Below are positions 52,241-62,286 of a DNA stretch of 64,000 nucleotides, piece after piece. The notes below the pieces were generated by a model. That model had not been told where the DNA came from and did not search any database. It was given only the letters and a program-made list of their open reading frames with translations. Both the position numbers and the translations under genes were made by a program. Source of the DNA: Paenibacillus sp. CC-CFT747 (GTDB lineage Bacteria > Bacillota > Bacilli > Paenibacillales > NBRC-103111); assembly GCA_030323305.1 (NCBI GenBank), contig CP106741.1:2701501-2765500 (forward strand), read 5' to 3'. The number at the start of each line of letters is the position of its first letter. The first letter of the stretch is position 1.

Positions 52241-53097
52241 GCGGGGAACCGGTCCGGAGCCGCTGGGAGCTTGAGGGGATCGAGCTTCCAGCGGGTGTTA
52301 AAAACGAGACGCTGGATGTTCTCGCGTCCCATGAATCGGTTCGGGGATTCCGGGATAAGCCGCTTCCGGAAGGGGCCTTGGAGGCCATTCTGACCTCGGC
52401 GAGAAGTGCGCCGACCTCTTCGAACCTGCAGGCGTACAGCATCCTCGTCGTGAAGGACGAACAGAGGAAAGCCCGCCTGGCGGAGCTATCCGGCCGCCAG
52501 GGCTTCATTAGCGAAGCGCCGATGTTCCTCGTGTTCTGCGCGGATATTTACCGGCTGAAGCACCTGACCGAGCGGCAGGGCTACCGGTTCGCGGCGGACA
52601 CGCTGGAAATGTTCCTGCTCGCCTCCGTCGATGCAGCCCTTGCGCTGCAGAACGCGCTCGTCGCGGCGGAATCGATGGGGCTGGCGGCCGTGCCGGTGGG
52701 CTCCATCCGCAACGATCCGGCCGCCGTCGCGCAGGAGCTGGGCTTCCCGGCCGGCGTGTTTGCGCTGGCGGGTCTCGCCATCGGGCTCGAGCGCGAGGGC
52801 GTGCGGCGGGGCATCAAGCCGCGCCTGCCGGCCCAAGTGACCGTACACGAGGAGCGGTATTCCACCGCCTCGTTGGAGGAGGGGCTGGCCGAGTACGACC
52901 GGACGATGATGGCCCGCCGGACGTACGACGGCCGCCGGGTGTCGCTTGCCGGCGAGCCCGAGAAGGAAGGCGTGGAGTACGGCTGGACGGAGCATTCCGC
53001 CAGGCGCTGCACGCGTCCGGAGACGATCGCGGCGTCGGCCAGCCTGCGGGACAATTTGAAGCAGACGGTGGAGAAGCTCGGTTTTACGATTCGCTAA
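52237..53097 (+). CDS. NfsA-like nitroreductase (flavin oxidoreductase)
   Basis: The ATG overlaps the previous stop (ATGA), so it is translationally coupled. The intact 286-aa product has SHESVRGFRDKPLPEGAL and SARSAPTSSNLQAYSIL, the FMN-binding strands of the nitroreductase family, plus GLAAVPVGSIRNDP and a long C-terminal extension typical of NfsA/FRP forms. It uses NAD(P)H and FMN in the cytosol. In the operon it could reduce an unsaturated or heteroaromatic intermediate. Confidence 0.85.
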   Translation: MSGEPVRSRWELEGIELPAGVKNETLDVLASHESVRGFRDKPLPEGALEAILTSARSAPTSSNLQAYSILVVKDEQRKARLAELSGRQGFISEAPMFLVFCADIYRLKHLTERQGYRFAADTLEMFLLASVDAALALQNALVAAESMGLAAVPVGSIRNDPAAVAQELGFPAGVFALAGLAIGLEREGVRRGIKPRLPAQVTVHEERYSTASLEEGLAEYDRTMMARRTYDGRRVSLAGEPEKEGVEYGWTEHSARRCTRPETIAASASLRDNLKQTVEKLGFTIR

Positions 53098-53126
53098 ACA
53101 GCAGTAGGGAAGGCGGGGGATGGCAG

Positions 53127-53664
53127 ATGGGGCTAGACGTAGCAGAGTCGATTAGAACGAGGAGGAGCACGCGCTCTTACGATTCCACCCGGCGGCTTCC
53201 CGGGAAGTGTTTGAAGCGCTGGAGCAGGCCGTGCTGAACAGCCCGTCCGGCAGCAACGCCCAGGAATCGCATTTTGTGATCGTCCAGGAGCCGGACCAGA
53301 TCCGGAGGGTAAAACGATTTGCCCAGGGCGTCTCGGGTAATCCGGCCGCCGTGGTGGTCCTCTGCTCCAACCGGGTGGAAGCCCTGGCCAAAGGCGGAGC
53401 AGATACAGCCGAAACGCTGCGCTTCGTCAATCTGGGCATCGCGGCGGCCTACATCCTGCTGACCGCGCAATCGCTTGGCGTATCGAGCTGTCCGGCCCGT
53501 TCCTTCCACGCGAAGGCGATCCAGCAGCTGCTCGGCCTGCCGGGGAGGTCGTGCCCGAGCTGATGATCACCCTCGGGTACGCGGACCAGCCACCGCGGCC
53601 GAAAACAAGCAAGCCGTCCAGGGAGGTGCTGTCCTATGACCGATACGGCAAGGAATCTATCTGA
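53127..53664 (+). CDS. Second nitroreductase family protein (two frameshifts)
   Basis: ATG 53127 follows AGGCGGGGGA. Restoring a C near 53186 and a G near 53548 gives 179 aa. It starts MGLDVAESIRTRRSTRSY, the compact nitroreductase N-terminus, followed by LNSPSGSNAQESHFVIVQ and SLGVSSCPARSFHA. It is shorter than its neighbour and belongs to a different branch. Two flavin enzymes in a row suggest consecutive redox steps or a heterodimer. It overlaps the next gene by 29 bp. Confidence 0.8.
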
Positions 53665-53974
53665 AGAAGAGCGGCATGAACGGCTTTTGGATTTCGTCGG
53701 GTATGTCCTCACCGCCGCACGGGCGCTGGGCAAGGAGCCGGCAAGCTACGGCCCGATGCGTTTAGTCGACACGCTGACGAAGGCGGTCGAGCTGCTGGAG
53801 GATGTAGGCCTCCGGGACGAATCCGTTGAAGGTCCGCTTGCCGTCATCCGCGAAAACCGCTGGCAGGCCGCGTCCGATCCGGAGGCATTCGGGGAAGCGC
53901 TGGACGAGGCCATCCGCCGTTTGGTGGAGGTTACGCTTGAGGATGCGCGCCGGAAGGAACAGGCAATGAAGTAG
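53636..53974 (+). CDS. DUF6092-like protein
   Basis: ATG 53636 lies inside the end of the nitroreductase gene and follows AGGGAGGTG. The 112-aa product is all helical (LLDFVGYVLTAARALGKEPA; YGPMRLVDTLTKAVELLEDV), matching the short DUF6092 proteins. It is probably cytosolic; no function is known. Its overlap and the terminator directly after it mark it as the last gene of the catabolic operon. Confidence 0.7.
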   Translation: MTDTARNLSEEERHERLLDFVGYVLTAARALGKEPASYGPMRLVDTLTKAVELLEDVGLRDESVEGPLAVIRENRWQAASDPEAFGEALDEAIRRLVEVTLEDARRKEQAMK

Positions 53975-53979
53975 ACAAG

Positions 53980-54016
53980 AAGACCCAAGGGTTTCCGGCC
54001 CTTTGGGTCTTTTTTG
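53980..54016 (+). terminator. Terminator of the catabolic operon
   Basis: AGACCCAAGGG (53981-53991) pairs with CCCTTTGGGTCT (53999-54010) with one bulged T, then T6. It is 7 bp after the last stop. Confidence 0.88.
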
Positions 54017-54238
54017 GTGGCTGGTAGAGTTACTTAATTGCTACTACTGCGGCAAATACAGGCCTCCCATACGTATGGCAAACCTATACCGGGGTTTTAA
54101 TGGTGCTGCAACCAAGTGTTTGCAACATTATTTAGCTTGGTTTCGTTACCTAGACAGTAGGGAGGTAGGAAAGCACAACGTCAAGTAAGATAAGTATGCT
54201 TCTTGACTTCCCATTTGTTAGAACGGAGGATTCCTATA

Positions 54239-55092
54239 TTGAGAAGTGAAAAAGAAATGATGAATATTCTTATAGATTTTGCTAAACATGATGATAGAAT
54301 TCGATTGGTAACTTTGGAAGGGTCACGTACCAACAAAAATATTCCACCTGATTCTTTCCAGGATTATGACTTATCTTACTTTGTAACAGATGTTGACTCT
54401 TTCAAGGAGAATGATCACTGGCTTCAAGTTTTTGGGAAGCGTATTATGATGCAAAAACCTGAGGATATGGAGCTCTTTCCTCCAGAAACAGGAAATTGGT
54501 TTTCCTATTTGATGCTTTTTGAGGATGGAACAAAATAGACCTTACCCTTATTCCCATTAGCGAGGCAGGAGATTATTTTACCAATAGTGACGGTTTGGTT
54601 GAGGTTCTGCTCGATAAGGATACCCTGATCAAACATGAAGGGGGCGCAACGGATCGTCAATATTGGATTAAAAAGCCAACGGCAAGGGAATTTGATGATT
54701 GTTGTAATGAGTTTTGGATGGTTTCCACTTACGTAGTCAAAGGATTAGCGAGAAAGGAAATACTTTTTGCTATTGACCATTTAAACGAAATTTCAAGACC
54801 TAATTTATTGAGAATGATGGCTTGGAAAATCGGATCAGAGCAAGGGTACACTTTTTGTGTAGGAAAGAACTATAAATTTATAAATCGTTACCTCCCAAAG
54901 GAAGATTGGGAAAAACTCCTATCAACTTATTCGGAGAATGGGTATCAGGAAATGTGGCAGTCTTTATTTACTTGTTATGAATTATTTAGACAGTATTCTA
55001 AAGCTGTATCAGAAAGTCTCGGATATCAGTATCCGGATTACGATGAAGCCATTACTAAGTACACGGATCATGTTTATACTTCATTAACGTGA
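54239..55092 (+). CDS. aadK: Aminoglycoside 6-adenylyltransferase (one frameshift)
   Basis: TTG 54239 has CGGAGGA upstream and yields the family-typical start (M)RSEKEMMNILIDFA. A missing A near 54535 is restored to give exactly 284 aa, the usual length of AadK/ANT(6) enzymes. The nucleotidyltransferase motif is G-S-R (LEGSRTNKN) followed by D-x-D (FQDYDLSYF). The enzyme transfers AMP to the 6-hydroxyl of streptomycin. The gene is much more AT-rich than the catabolic operon before it, which suggests transfer, although chromosomal aadK genes are common in Bacillales. Confidence 0.87.
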
Positions 55093-55163
55093 ACCAGTGC
55101 CTTATGGGGGCGGCCTGGTAATCGAATGGCAGGCCCGGCCGCTGGATAAAAGGAGAAATCATC

Positions 55164-56059
<896 letters not shown>

Positions 56060-56062
<3 letters not shown>

Positions 56063-56106
56063 TGCCTTATTCGCAAATGAACTTCTGCTTTTTGGGATAA
56101 GGCACT
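56060..56106. repeat. Palindromic repeat family, copy B
   Basis: TAGTGCCTTAT (56060-56070) and ATAAGGCACTA (56096-56106) are perfect inverted ends around 25 bp. The inside (CGCAAATGAACTTCTGCTTT) matches the right half of copy A read in reverse. It overlaps the stop codons of both the VOC gene and the convergent SDR gene. Confidence 0.75.
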
Positions 56107-56954
56107 AGACCCGATAAGGAGGGATCACGCGGCCGTCCCGGTCGGTGAACCCGTATTCCCGCGCCAGGTCGCCCGTCAGGAGCACCTGTCCGCTTCGGTT
56201 CCGCACCTCCGGATCGGCGGCCAGGGCCGCTACGGCCCGCCCGACATAATAGGGCGATTCGGTCTGCTGCAGCTCCCCGACCTCCTGCCAATGCTCTTCA
56301 TCCGTATGAAAAGCCTTCAGCACGAGCTCCGTCCGCATCCAGCCCGGGGAGACCCCCACCGCCGCCAGGCCGGTCCCGGCCAGATCCTGCGCCAGCCCGA
56401 ACACCATGCGGTTGATCGCATTTTTGGCCAAGTCGTAGTAGAAGCTCCCCAGGTACTTGTCCCGGTCCCGGAACGTGGTATGGACGATTAGGCCGGAGCC
56501 GGTCTCGAGCATAAGCGGGATGGCAAAATGGTTCGTCGCCAGCTGCGCGCGGACCCCCTCTGAAAGGTCGCGTCCCACATCTGCAAAGGATACTCCCAGA
56601 ATGGCTTGGGATGAGGATTTGACTCCAGCTCATGCAGACCCCACACATTATTCACCAGGATGTCGAGCCGCCCTTGCTCCCGGCGGATTCTCTCGATCAG
56701 GCCCTTCGTTTCCTCGTCGTTCGTATGATCGCAGCGGCAGGCGAAGGCCGTTCCCCCGAGGCTTGAATGGCTTCGACAGTTTCGTCGAGACTGCCTGGAA
56801 ACCCGAGTGTCGTCGCCCCCCGCAAGCTTCTTCCAGATCCATACACCGTGGCCCCCGCTTCTCCAAGCTCGACGGCGATCCCCCGTCCGGCTCCCCGGCT
56901 TGCCCCCGTGACGAGGGCGATTTTTCCTTCCAGCGGTTTCTTCACAACGTTCAT
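56105..56954 (-). CDS. SDR-family oxidoreductase (two frameshifts)
   Basis: The minus-strand ATG at 56954 follows AAAGGGG. Missing coding-strand Gs near 56757 and 56560 are restored to give 283 aa. It has the Rossmann motif VTGASRGAGRGIAVELGEAG, the ILVNNVWG strand and the catalytic Y-x-x-x-K in YYDLAKNAINRM. The enzyme reduces or oxidises an alcohol/ketone with NAD(P)H. The gene is bracketed by copies B and C of a palindromic repeat, and copy B supplies its stop codon. Confidence 0.82.
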
Positions 56955-56968
56955 CCCCTTTCGTGTTC

Positions 56969-57029
56969 TAGTGCCTTATCCGGTGCCCATTCTGAGGCTT
57001 CTTGCTAAACAAGTTACCGGATAAGGTAC
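56969..57029. repeat. Palindromic repeat family, copy C
   Basis: GTGCCTTATCCGGT (56971-56984) and ACCGGATAAGGTAC (57016-57029) are inverted ends with one mismatch. Read in reverse, the inside (AACTTGTTTAGCAAGAA) aligns with the left half of copy A. It lies just upstream of the SDR gene. Confidence 0.75.
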
Positions 57030-57075
57030 AGTTTCCATTCTACAAAGGATTTATGACACCTAGTGTCATAATGGA

Positions 57076-58373
57076 TCAGAAACGTATAGTCCAGCCCGGC
57101 CGGACCCGGCGGTGGGTGTAGGAGACGCCGTGCCGCTTGAGCCCGGAAGGGTCGAGGAGGGTGAGGAGATTGCCCTGCTCCCCGAGAAAAAGCCCCCCGC
57201 CGGGAAGCCGCTCCAACTCGAACGTCCGGAACTCGCCCGGCTGAAGGGTTCCGCTCAATGCTTGCTTCGCCTTCATCTTGTTGGCGACTGTCCAGCCGCT
57301 CAAGTTCACCGGCCGGTCTCCGGCGTTCACGAGCGTGACGCTTTCCCGGACGTATGCCCCGGCGGAGTAGACACGCGCTCCCGCCAGGTAGACCGGCCCG
57401 GGAAAAGGGTCCGGCAGCGCGGAAGACGGTAGTTCGCCCTCGCGTGGAGGGAGCGGCTCGCCTTCGGGAGCGGGGGACCGCTGTGAGGAAATACCCGCCG
57501 GCCCTCGGTTGGTCCCTCGGTCGGTGATACCCGGCTGCCGGCTAGCTGGCCGGTCGCCATTCCGCGAAGAACGGCCGGCCTCCGGTTCCAGCCCGGCCCC
57601 TCGGTCGGCGGTGCCTGGCTGCTGCAGAGGAAAGCCCGCCGGTCCCGGCGCGATGCCGTGGTCCGCTGTGCCTGCCAACTCATTCCCGCCTTCCGCCCTA
57701 ACCGGCGGCTGGAGGGTCCGCCCAGCGCCGAGCGCATGGCCGGTCGTGTCATCGGTATGCCAGCTTTGCGACTGGAAGGCGAGGAAGACCCCGATCCAGC
57801 GGTTCTCCGCAGGGAAGTGAAGCAAAAGCGCGCCGTCCTGGTACACCCCGTCGTCCTTGCGGTAGGGCAGGGCATTGCCCTGGTTCATATGAACGTTATG
57901 GATGCCCTGTCCGGGCTCGAAGCCGAACATCCGGTCGGGCGTCTGCTTCTCGGGCCCCACGGCTCCCCAAAGGCATACAGCCTCGCGCCCTTCGAGGCGG
58001 CGGCTTTGGCGAAATAATGGTCCATTTTCTCATTGAGATCATTGTCCGCGCCCGGCAGGTCGAACGGCAGCGGCCTCATGAGAGCCGGGTCAAACAAGTT
58101 ACTGCGGATGAAATCCAGGGCCATGCCGCCCGGGTGGTTTTCCAGCTCCGTGTAGCCTTCGGGCAGCCGTTCAAGCTCCCGTGTTAGTTCATGCTCGAAC
58201 TGCTCGTCCGCCCAATAGAGCAAATCATACGGCCGGATCCGGGATTTGACGTTAACGGCCACCCGGTAAGGCACTCCCTTGGCCATGACCTTAATCTGAT
58301 AATGCAGGCTGTCCAGGGTTCCCCGCCGGCGGTCGACCGCCTTCCCCTTCAGCACCCCGTAGCGAATCGGCAT
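57076..58373 (-). CDS. DUF2278 (YukJ-like) protein with C-terminal lamin-tail-like domain (one frameshift)
   Basis: The minus-strand ATG at 58373 has GAAAGAGGGGC upstream. A missing coding-strand G near 57957 is restored to give 432 aa. Residues 1-~225 match DUF2278: YGVLKGKAVDRRRG, HYQIKVMAKGVPYRVAVNVK and GIHNVHMNQGN. A ~80-residue glycine/proline-rich linker with degenerate repeats (GTADRG, GITDRG, GPAG) follows. The C-terminus is a lamin-tail-like beta domain (ESVTLVNAGDRPVNLSGWTV). The function of DUF2278 is not known; lamin-tail domains bind surfaces or nucleic acids. No signal peptide. Confidence 0.75.
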
Positions 58374-58576
58374 CGGATGCCCCTCTTTCTCTAGGTTCTT
58401 TCCCTAAGTTCTCTATCTTCCTTTCCTCTAGCATAAAGAAGACCGCCGCCCGTGTCGAATGAGCCGGTGGGGATAAAGGAGGAAGCTGCTGGGTGACCGA
58501 GCCCTGGTGGAACGAAGCCTCAGTAGAACTGGCAGGAAAACAGGCTGCCGGCCGCGAAAATTATTTTTAATGGATA

Positions 58577-58605
58577 TGTCGATTCCGTCGTCATCCCTTC
58601 GTTGT
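58577..58605 (+). promoter_or_regulatory. Candidate ECF42-type promoter 1
   Basis: TGTCGATT, 13 bases, then TTCGTTGT, upstream of the hydrolase-DGPF-sigma operon. The same two boxes with the same 13-base gap occur at 61189-61217. ECF42 sigma factors are reported to use TGTCGA in the -35 region with a CG-containing -10, and the sigma gene in this operon is of that type. Confidence 0.65.
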
Positions 58606-58652
58606 GTTACTAAGAGCGTCTTCCATGACAGGGAAAGCAAAGGAGAGATACG

Positions 58653-59450
58653 ATGCACACTACCGTTTCCAAGGATGGAACTTTCATCGCGTATGACCGG
58701 ATAGGCCAAGGGCCCGCCTTGATTCTCGTCGCCGGAGCGTTCAGCTACCGGAAATTCCCGGGACAGGTTCATCTGGCCGAACAGCTGGCGGAGCGCTTCA
58801 CCGTCTTCAATTATGACCGCAGAGGACGCGGGGACAGCGGGGATACCGGACCCTACTCGGTGGAAAAAGAGATCGAGGACCTGCAGGCCATCATCGACGC
58901 GGCAGGCGGTTCCGCCTATGTCTACGGCTTGTCCTCGGGTGCCGTGCTGGCGCTGCGGGCGGCGGCCCGCGGGTTGAACATCTCGAAGCTCGTACTGCAT
59001 GAGCCTCCGTTCGTGGTGAAGCCCGAAGACCGCCGGCCGCCGAAGGACTTGGGCAAACGCGTGAACGGGCTGGTGGCGGAGGGCCGCCGGGCGGAGGCGG
59101 TCAAGGTTTTCATGACCGAGGGGATGGGCGCCCCGTCCTTCGTAGTGACGATGCTGCGTTGGATGCCCGTATGGTCGCAGCTTATGGCCTTGGCTCACAC
59201 GCTTCCTTACGATGCGGCTCTCTTGGACGGCTATTCGGAAGGGAAGCCGCTGCCAACGGAGCTGACAAACGGCGTTTCGATGCCCGCGCTGGTCCTGGAG
59301 GGGCCGGAAAGCCCGGCTTCCTTGCGGCATGCGGCCCAAGCGCTGGCGCAAGCCCTTCCCCAAGGGAAGCTGGTGAGCAAGAAAGGGCTAGGCCATACGA
59401 AGAAGCTGAATGCCCGTATGGTGGCTTCGGAGCTGATGGCGTTTTTGTAG
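58653..59450 (+). CDS. Alpha/beta hydrolase
   Basis: ATG 58653 follows AAAGGAGAG. The intact 265-aa product has the alpha/beta-hydrolase features: FNYDRRGRGDSGD after strand 4, nucleophile elbow GLSSGA with the catalytic serine, the acid strand ALVLEGPESP and the histidine in KKGLGHTKKL. It hydrolyses an ester, lactone or similar bond in the cytosol. It is the first gene after candidate ECF42 promoter 1 and is followed 25 bp later by the DGPF gene, so it is likely part of the sigma factor's stress regulon. Confidence 0.83.
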   Translation: MHTTVSKDGTFIAYDRIGQGPALILVAGAFSYRKFPGQVHLAEQLAERFTVFNYDRRGRGDSGDTGPYSVEKEIEDLQAIIDAAGGSAYVYGLSSGAVLALRAAARGLNISKLVLHEPPFVVKPEDRRPPKDLGKRVNGLVAEGRRAEAVKVFMTEGMGAPSFVVTMLRWMPVWSQLMALAHTLPYDAALLDGYSEGKPLPTELTNGVSMPALVLEGPESPASLRHAAQALAQALPQGKLVSKKGLGHTKKLNARMVASELMAFL

Positions 59451-59475
59451 ATAACACCAACCAGGAGGGATAACG

Positions 59476-59909
59476 ATGAGATTCATGATGATTGTTAAAG
59501 CGACGACCGATTCGGAGGCCGGCGTCAAGCCGACCCAGGAGCTGATTGACGCCATGCAGAGATATAACGAGGAGCTGTTGAAGGCCGGGGTGCTGCTCGC
59601 GGCCGACGGACTGATGCCGAGCTCGGGCGCCGTCCGCATTTCGTACCCGGAGCCGGGAGGCAGGCCGAAGGTCGTGGACGGGCCTTTCACGGAGGCCAAG
59701 GAAATGATCGCGGGCTACACGCTCATAGAAGTGAAGTCGAGGAGGAAGCGATCGAATGGGCGATGCGGATGCCGGACCCCCACGGCTTCGGACAGGGCGA
59801 AATCGAGCTCCGGCAGGTGTTTGAGGCGGAGGACATCATGGAAAGCCCGGAGTCGCGGGAGAAGGATAACGCCCTGCGGGTGAAGCTTGGGGAGCGGAAT
59901 AAGGCGTGA
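59476..59909 (+). CDS. DGPF/YCII-domain protein 1 (one frameshift)
   Basis: ATG 59476 follows AGGAGGG. A missing G near 59735 is restored to give 144 aa ending at 59909. The start MRFMMIVKATTDSEAG and the VVDGPFTEAKEMIAGY segment holding the D-G-P-F motif define the DGPF (YCII-related) family. Proteins of this family are the classic genomic partners of ECF42 sigma factors; their biochemical action is not known. The stop overlaps the GTG start of the sigma gene by three bases (GTGA), so they are coupled. Confidence 0.85.
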
Positions 59910-61173
59910 GCCCGAATCCGGCCCATCGGACGATAGACGCGATCTGGCGGATCGAATCGCCGAAGGTGATCGCCGGCTTGACGCGGATGGTGCGCGACGT
60001 GGGCCTGGCCGAGGACCTCGCCCAGGATGCGCTCGTCATCGCGCTGGAGCGCTGGCCGGAGACGGGCATTCCCGCCAATCCGGGCGCCTGGCTCATGATG
60101 ACCGCCAAACGCCGGGCCATCGACGTGCTGCGGCGAAGCAAACGGCGCGAGGAGAAGTATGCCGAGCTGGCGCGGGAGACGAGCCTGTATACGGAGGACG
60201 ACGCGGACAGCCGGCTGGACGGGGAGATCGGTGACGATCTCCTTCGTTTGATTTTCATGACCTGCCATCCGGTGCTGTCCCGTGAGGCCCGGGTGGCGCT
60301 GACGCTCCGGCTCCTGGGCGGGCTGACCACGGAGGAGATCGCGCGCTCCTTTCTCGCGGCCGAGTCGACCGTCGCCCAGCGTATTGTCCGGGCGAAGCGG
60401 ACGCTGAATGCCGAGAAGGTGCCCTTCGAGGTGCCGTCCGGCCCTGAGCTGCAGGAGCGGCTGTCCGCCGTGCTGGAGGTGCTCTACCTCCTATTCAATG
60501 AGGGGTATTCCGCCACCTCCGGAGAGCATTGGACCCGGCCGCTGCTGTGCCAGGAGGCGCTCCGGCTCGGCCGCGTGCTGGCCGAGATCCTGCCGGGGAG
60601 CCGGAGGTCCACGGCTTGGTCGCCCTGATGGAGCTCCAGTCCTCGCGGCTGCGTACCCGGGTCAACGCGGACGGCGAGCCGGTGCTGCTGATGGATCAGA
60701 ACCGGGCCCAGTGGGACCGGCTCCTGATCCGCCGGGGGCTGGCGGCGCTGGAGCGCAGCCGGAGGCTCGGGCGGGCGCTCGGGCCGTATTCGCTGCAGGC
60801 CGCGATCACGGCGTGCCACGCCCAGGCCGTTACCCCCGAGGAGACGGACTGGACGCGGATCGCCGCTCTCTACGAGGCCCTCTCGCGGGTGGCCCCGTCG
60901 CCGGTCGTCGAGCTAAACCGCGCCGTCGCGGTCTCGATGGCGTTCGGCCCGGCCTTCGGGCTGCAGCTCGTGGACGAGCTGTACGCCGAGCCGGCGCTTA
61001 AGGACTACCATCTGCTGCCCAGCGTGCGAGGCGATCTTCTCGCCAAGCTGGGCCGGCACGAGGAAGCCCGGGCGGAGTTCGAGCGGGCGGCCGCCATGAC
61101 CCGCAACGAGCGGGAGCGGACGCTGCTGCGGAACCGTGCCGCCGCTTGCGGGAATGCGGCGGAGGGGGAATAA
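59906..61173 (+). CDS. ECF42-type sigma factor with C-terminal TPR-like extension (one frameshift)
   Basis: GTG 59906 overlaps the DGPF stop. A missing G near 60600 is restored to give 422 aa. Region 2 is seen in TRMVRDVGLAEDLAQDALVI and region 4 in LTTEEIARSFLAAESTVAQR. The ~220-residue C-terminal part (DQNRAQWDRLLIRRG; PSPVVELNRAVAVSMAFGP; LPSVRGDLLAKLGRHEEARA) is the helical TPR-like extension that sets ECF42 apart from other ECF factors and replaces a separate anti-sigma factor. It directs RNA polymerase to promoters such as the two candidate sites nearby. Confidence 0.87.
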
Positions 61174-61188
61174 TTTTTTCGTGCGGCA

Positions 61189-61217
61189 TGTCGATTGCAG
61201 GCGCTCCTCTTCGTTGT
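61189..61217 (+). promoter_or_regulatory. Candidate ECF42-type promoter 2
   Basis: TGTCGATT, 13 bases, then TTCGTTGT, exactly as at 58577-58605, located 62 bases before the start codon of the second DGPF gene. Conservation of both boxes and the gap, while the spacer differs, argues for a functional site. Confidence 0.65.
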
Positions 61218-61278
61218 CTAAGTAAGGGAGGGGATCGGACCGGAGAGGTTGCAATCCTCCCGCGAGGAGGGGAAACAA

Positions 61279-61757
61279 ATGAGATATATGGTCATGATCC
61301 AGGCGACGGGATTCTCGGAGGCGGGCATAGGGCCCGGTCCGGAGCACGAAGAGGCCATGGCGGCTTACCGTCGGGCGTTAGCCGGCGCCGGTGTGCTGCT
61401 TGCCGCCGAGGAGCTGGTCCCGAGCGCGGCCGGTATGCGAATCACCTACCCGGCGGCAGGAGGAGAGCCGGAGGTGGAGGCGGGACCTTTCTCCGCGGAT
61501 GGCGGGCTTGTAGCCGCCTACGCGGTCCTGGAGGTCGAGTCGGAGGACGAGGCGCTCCAATGGGTGCTGCGGATGCCGGTCCCCGCGGGAAGGGGGCGTA
61601 CCGGCTTGAGCTGCGCCGGCTGAAGGAGCGGGAAGAGAGCCGCCGGGGACCGGGGATCCTTACCATGGAAGCCGACCTCCGGCTGCAGCTGCTGCATGCG
61701 GCGGGACGGGGGCTTCAGAAGGACAAGTTCACGGATTACTTACATTCGAAGGAGTGA
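61279..61757 (+). CDS. DGPF/YCII-domain protein 2 (one frameshift)
   Basis: ATG 61279 has AGGAGGGG upstream and gives the family start MRYMVMIQATGFSEAG. A missing G near 61588 is restored to give 159 aa. VEAGPFSADGGLVAAYAV replaces the D-G-P-F core with A-G-P-F, a conservative variant. The C-terminal extension is longer than in protein 1 and ends in a basic helix. It is a paralogue of the gene at 59476 with its own candidate ECF42 promoter. Confidence 0.8.
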
Positions 61758-61765
61758 GGCTGATT

Positions 61766-62107
61766 ATGAACCAAGAGGTAACGGATTTTATTGAAGCGTT
61801 GAAAGAACCATGGCAGCAAGAGCTGTCCGCCGGGCTCCGCAAGGCGGTTCAGGGGGCCATTCCCGACGCGCAGGAGCGGATCCAATACAATAAGCCGCAC
61901 TTCCTGAAGAACGGCAAATATGCCGCCGTCATCTCCACCTCGAAGGACGCGGTGAGCTTCACCATCTTTAACGCGGCCGCACTGGAGCTTCCGGAGGACC
62001 GGTTCGACGGCCCGCCGGAAAGGAAGACGATGAAGCTGCGAAAAGGGGATTGCTTCGATCCCGGCCAAGTGACCGGCTGGGTGAAGGCTGCTTCGGAGGC
62101 TTTGTAG
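61766..62107 (+). CDS. DUF1801 domain protein
   Basis: ATG 61766 lies 8 bp after the DGPF gene; GGAGTGAGG serves as binding site. The 113-aa product starts NQEVTDFIEALKEPWQQELS and has IQYNKPHFLKNGKYAAVIST, the pattern of DUF1801/YdhG-like proteins. The fold resembles frataxin-like or iron-related proteins but the function is not established. Probably co-transcribed with the DGPF gene and so part of the ECF42 regulon. Confidence 0.75.
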   Translation: MNQEVTDFIEALKEPWQQELSAGLRKAVQGAIPDAQERIQYNKPHFLKNGKYAAVISTSKDAVSFTIFNAAALELPEDRFDGPPERKTMKLRKGDCFDPGQVTGWVKAASEAL

Positions 62108-62220
62108 GAGCTGCACACCAGGACCGGAGCCCCGGGGGGAGCAGACTTGGTAAGCTGGCCGGTTTTATCATGGATAAAGAGGCTTTGAGAGCGCTGAAGC
62201 GTCCAGGAACTCAAATGATC

Positions 62221-62262
62221 ACACGAAAAGGCTGCTTTCCCATGGAAGCAGCCTTTTCGTGT
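62221..62262. terminator. Bidirectional terminator
   Basis: ACACGAAAAGGCTGCTT (62221-62237) pairs with AAGCAGCCTTTTCGTGT (62246-62262), 17 bp perfect, with a short loop. It separates the convergent DUF1801 and HNH genes. Confidence 0.85.
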
Positions 62263-62286
62263 GGTCGGGCGGTGTAGGTGCCCGGC

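Noticed and set aside
54003..54188. A 61-residue frame just after the operon terminator
   Set aside because: It begins inside the terminator hairpin, has no ribosome binding site and no protein-like conservation.
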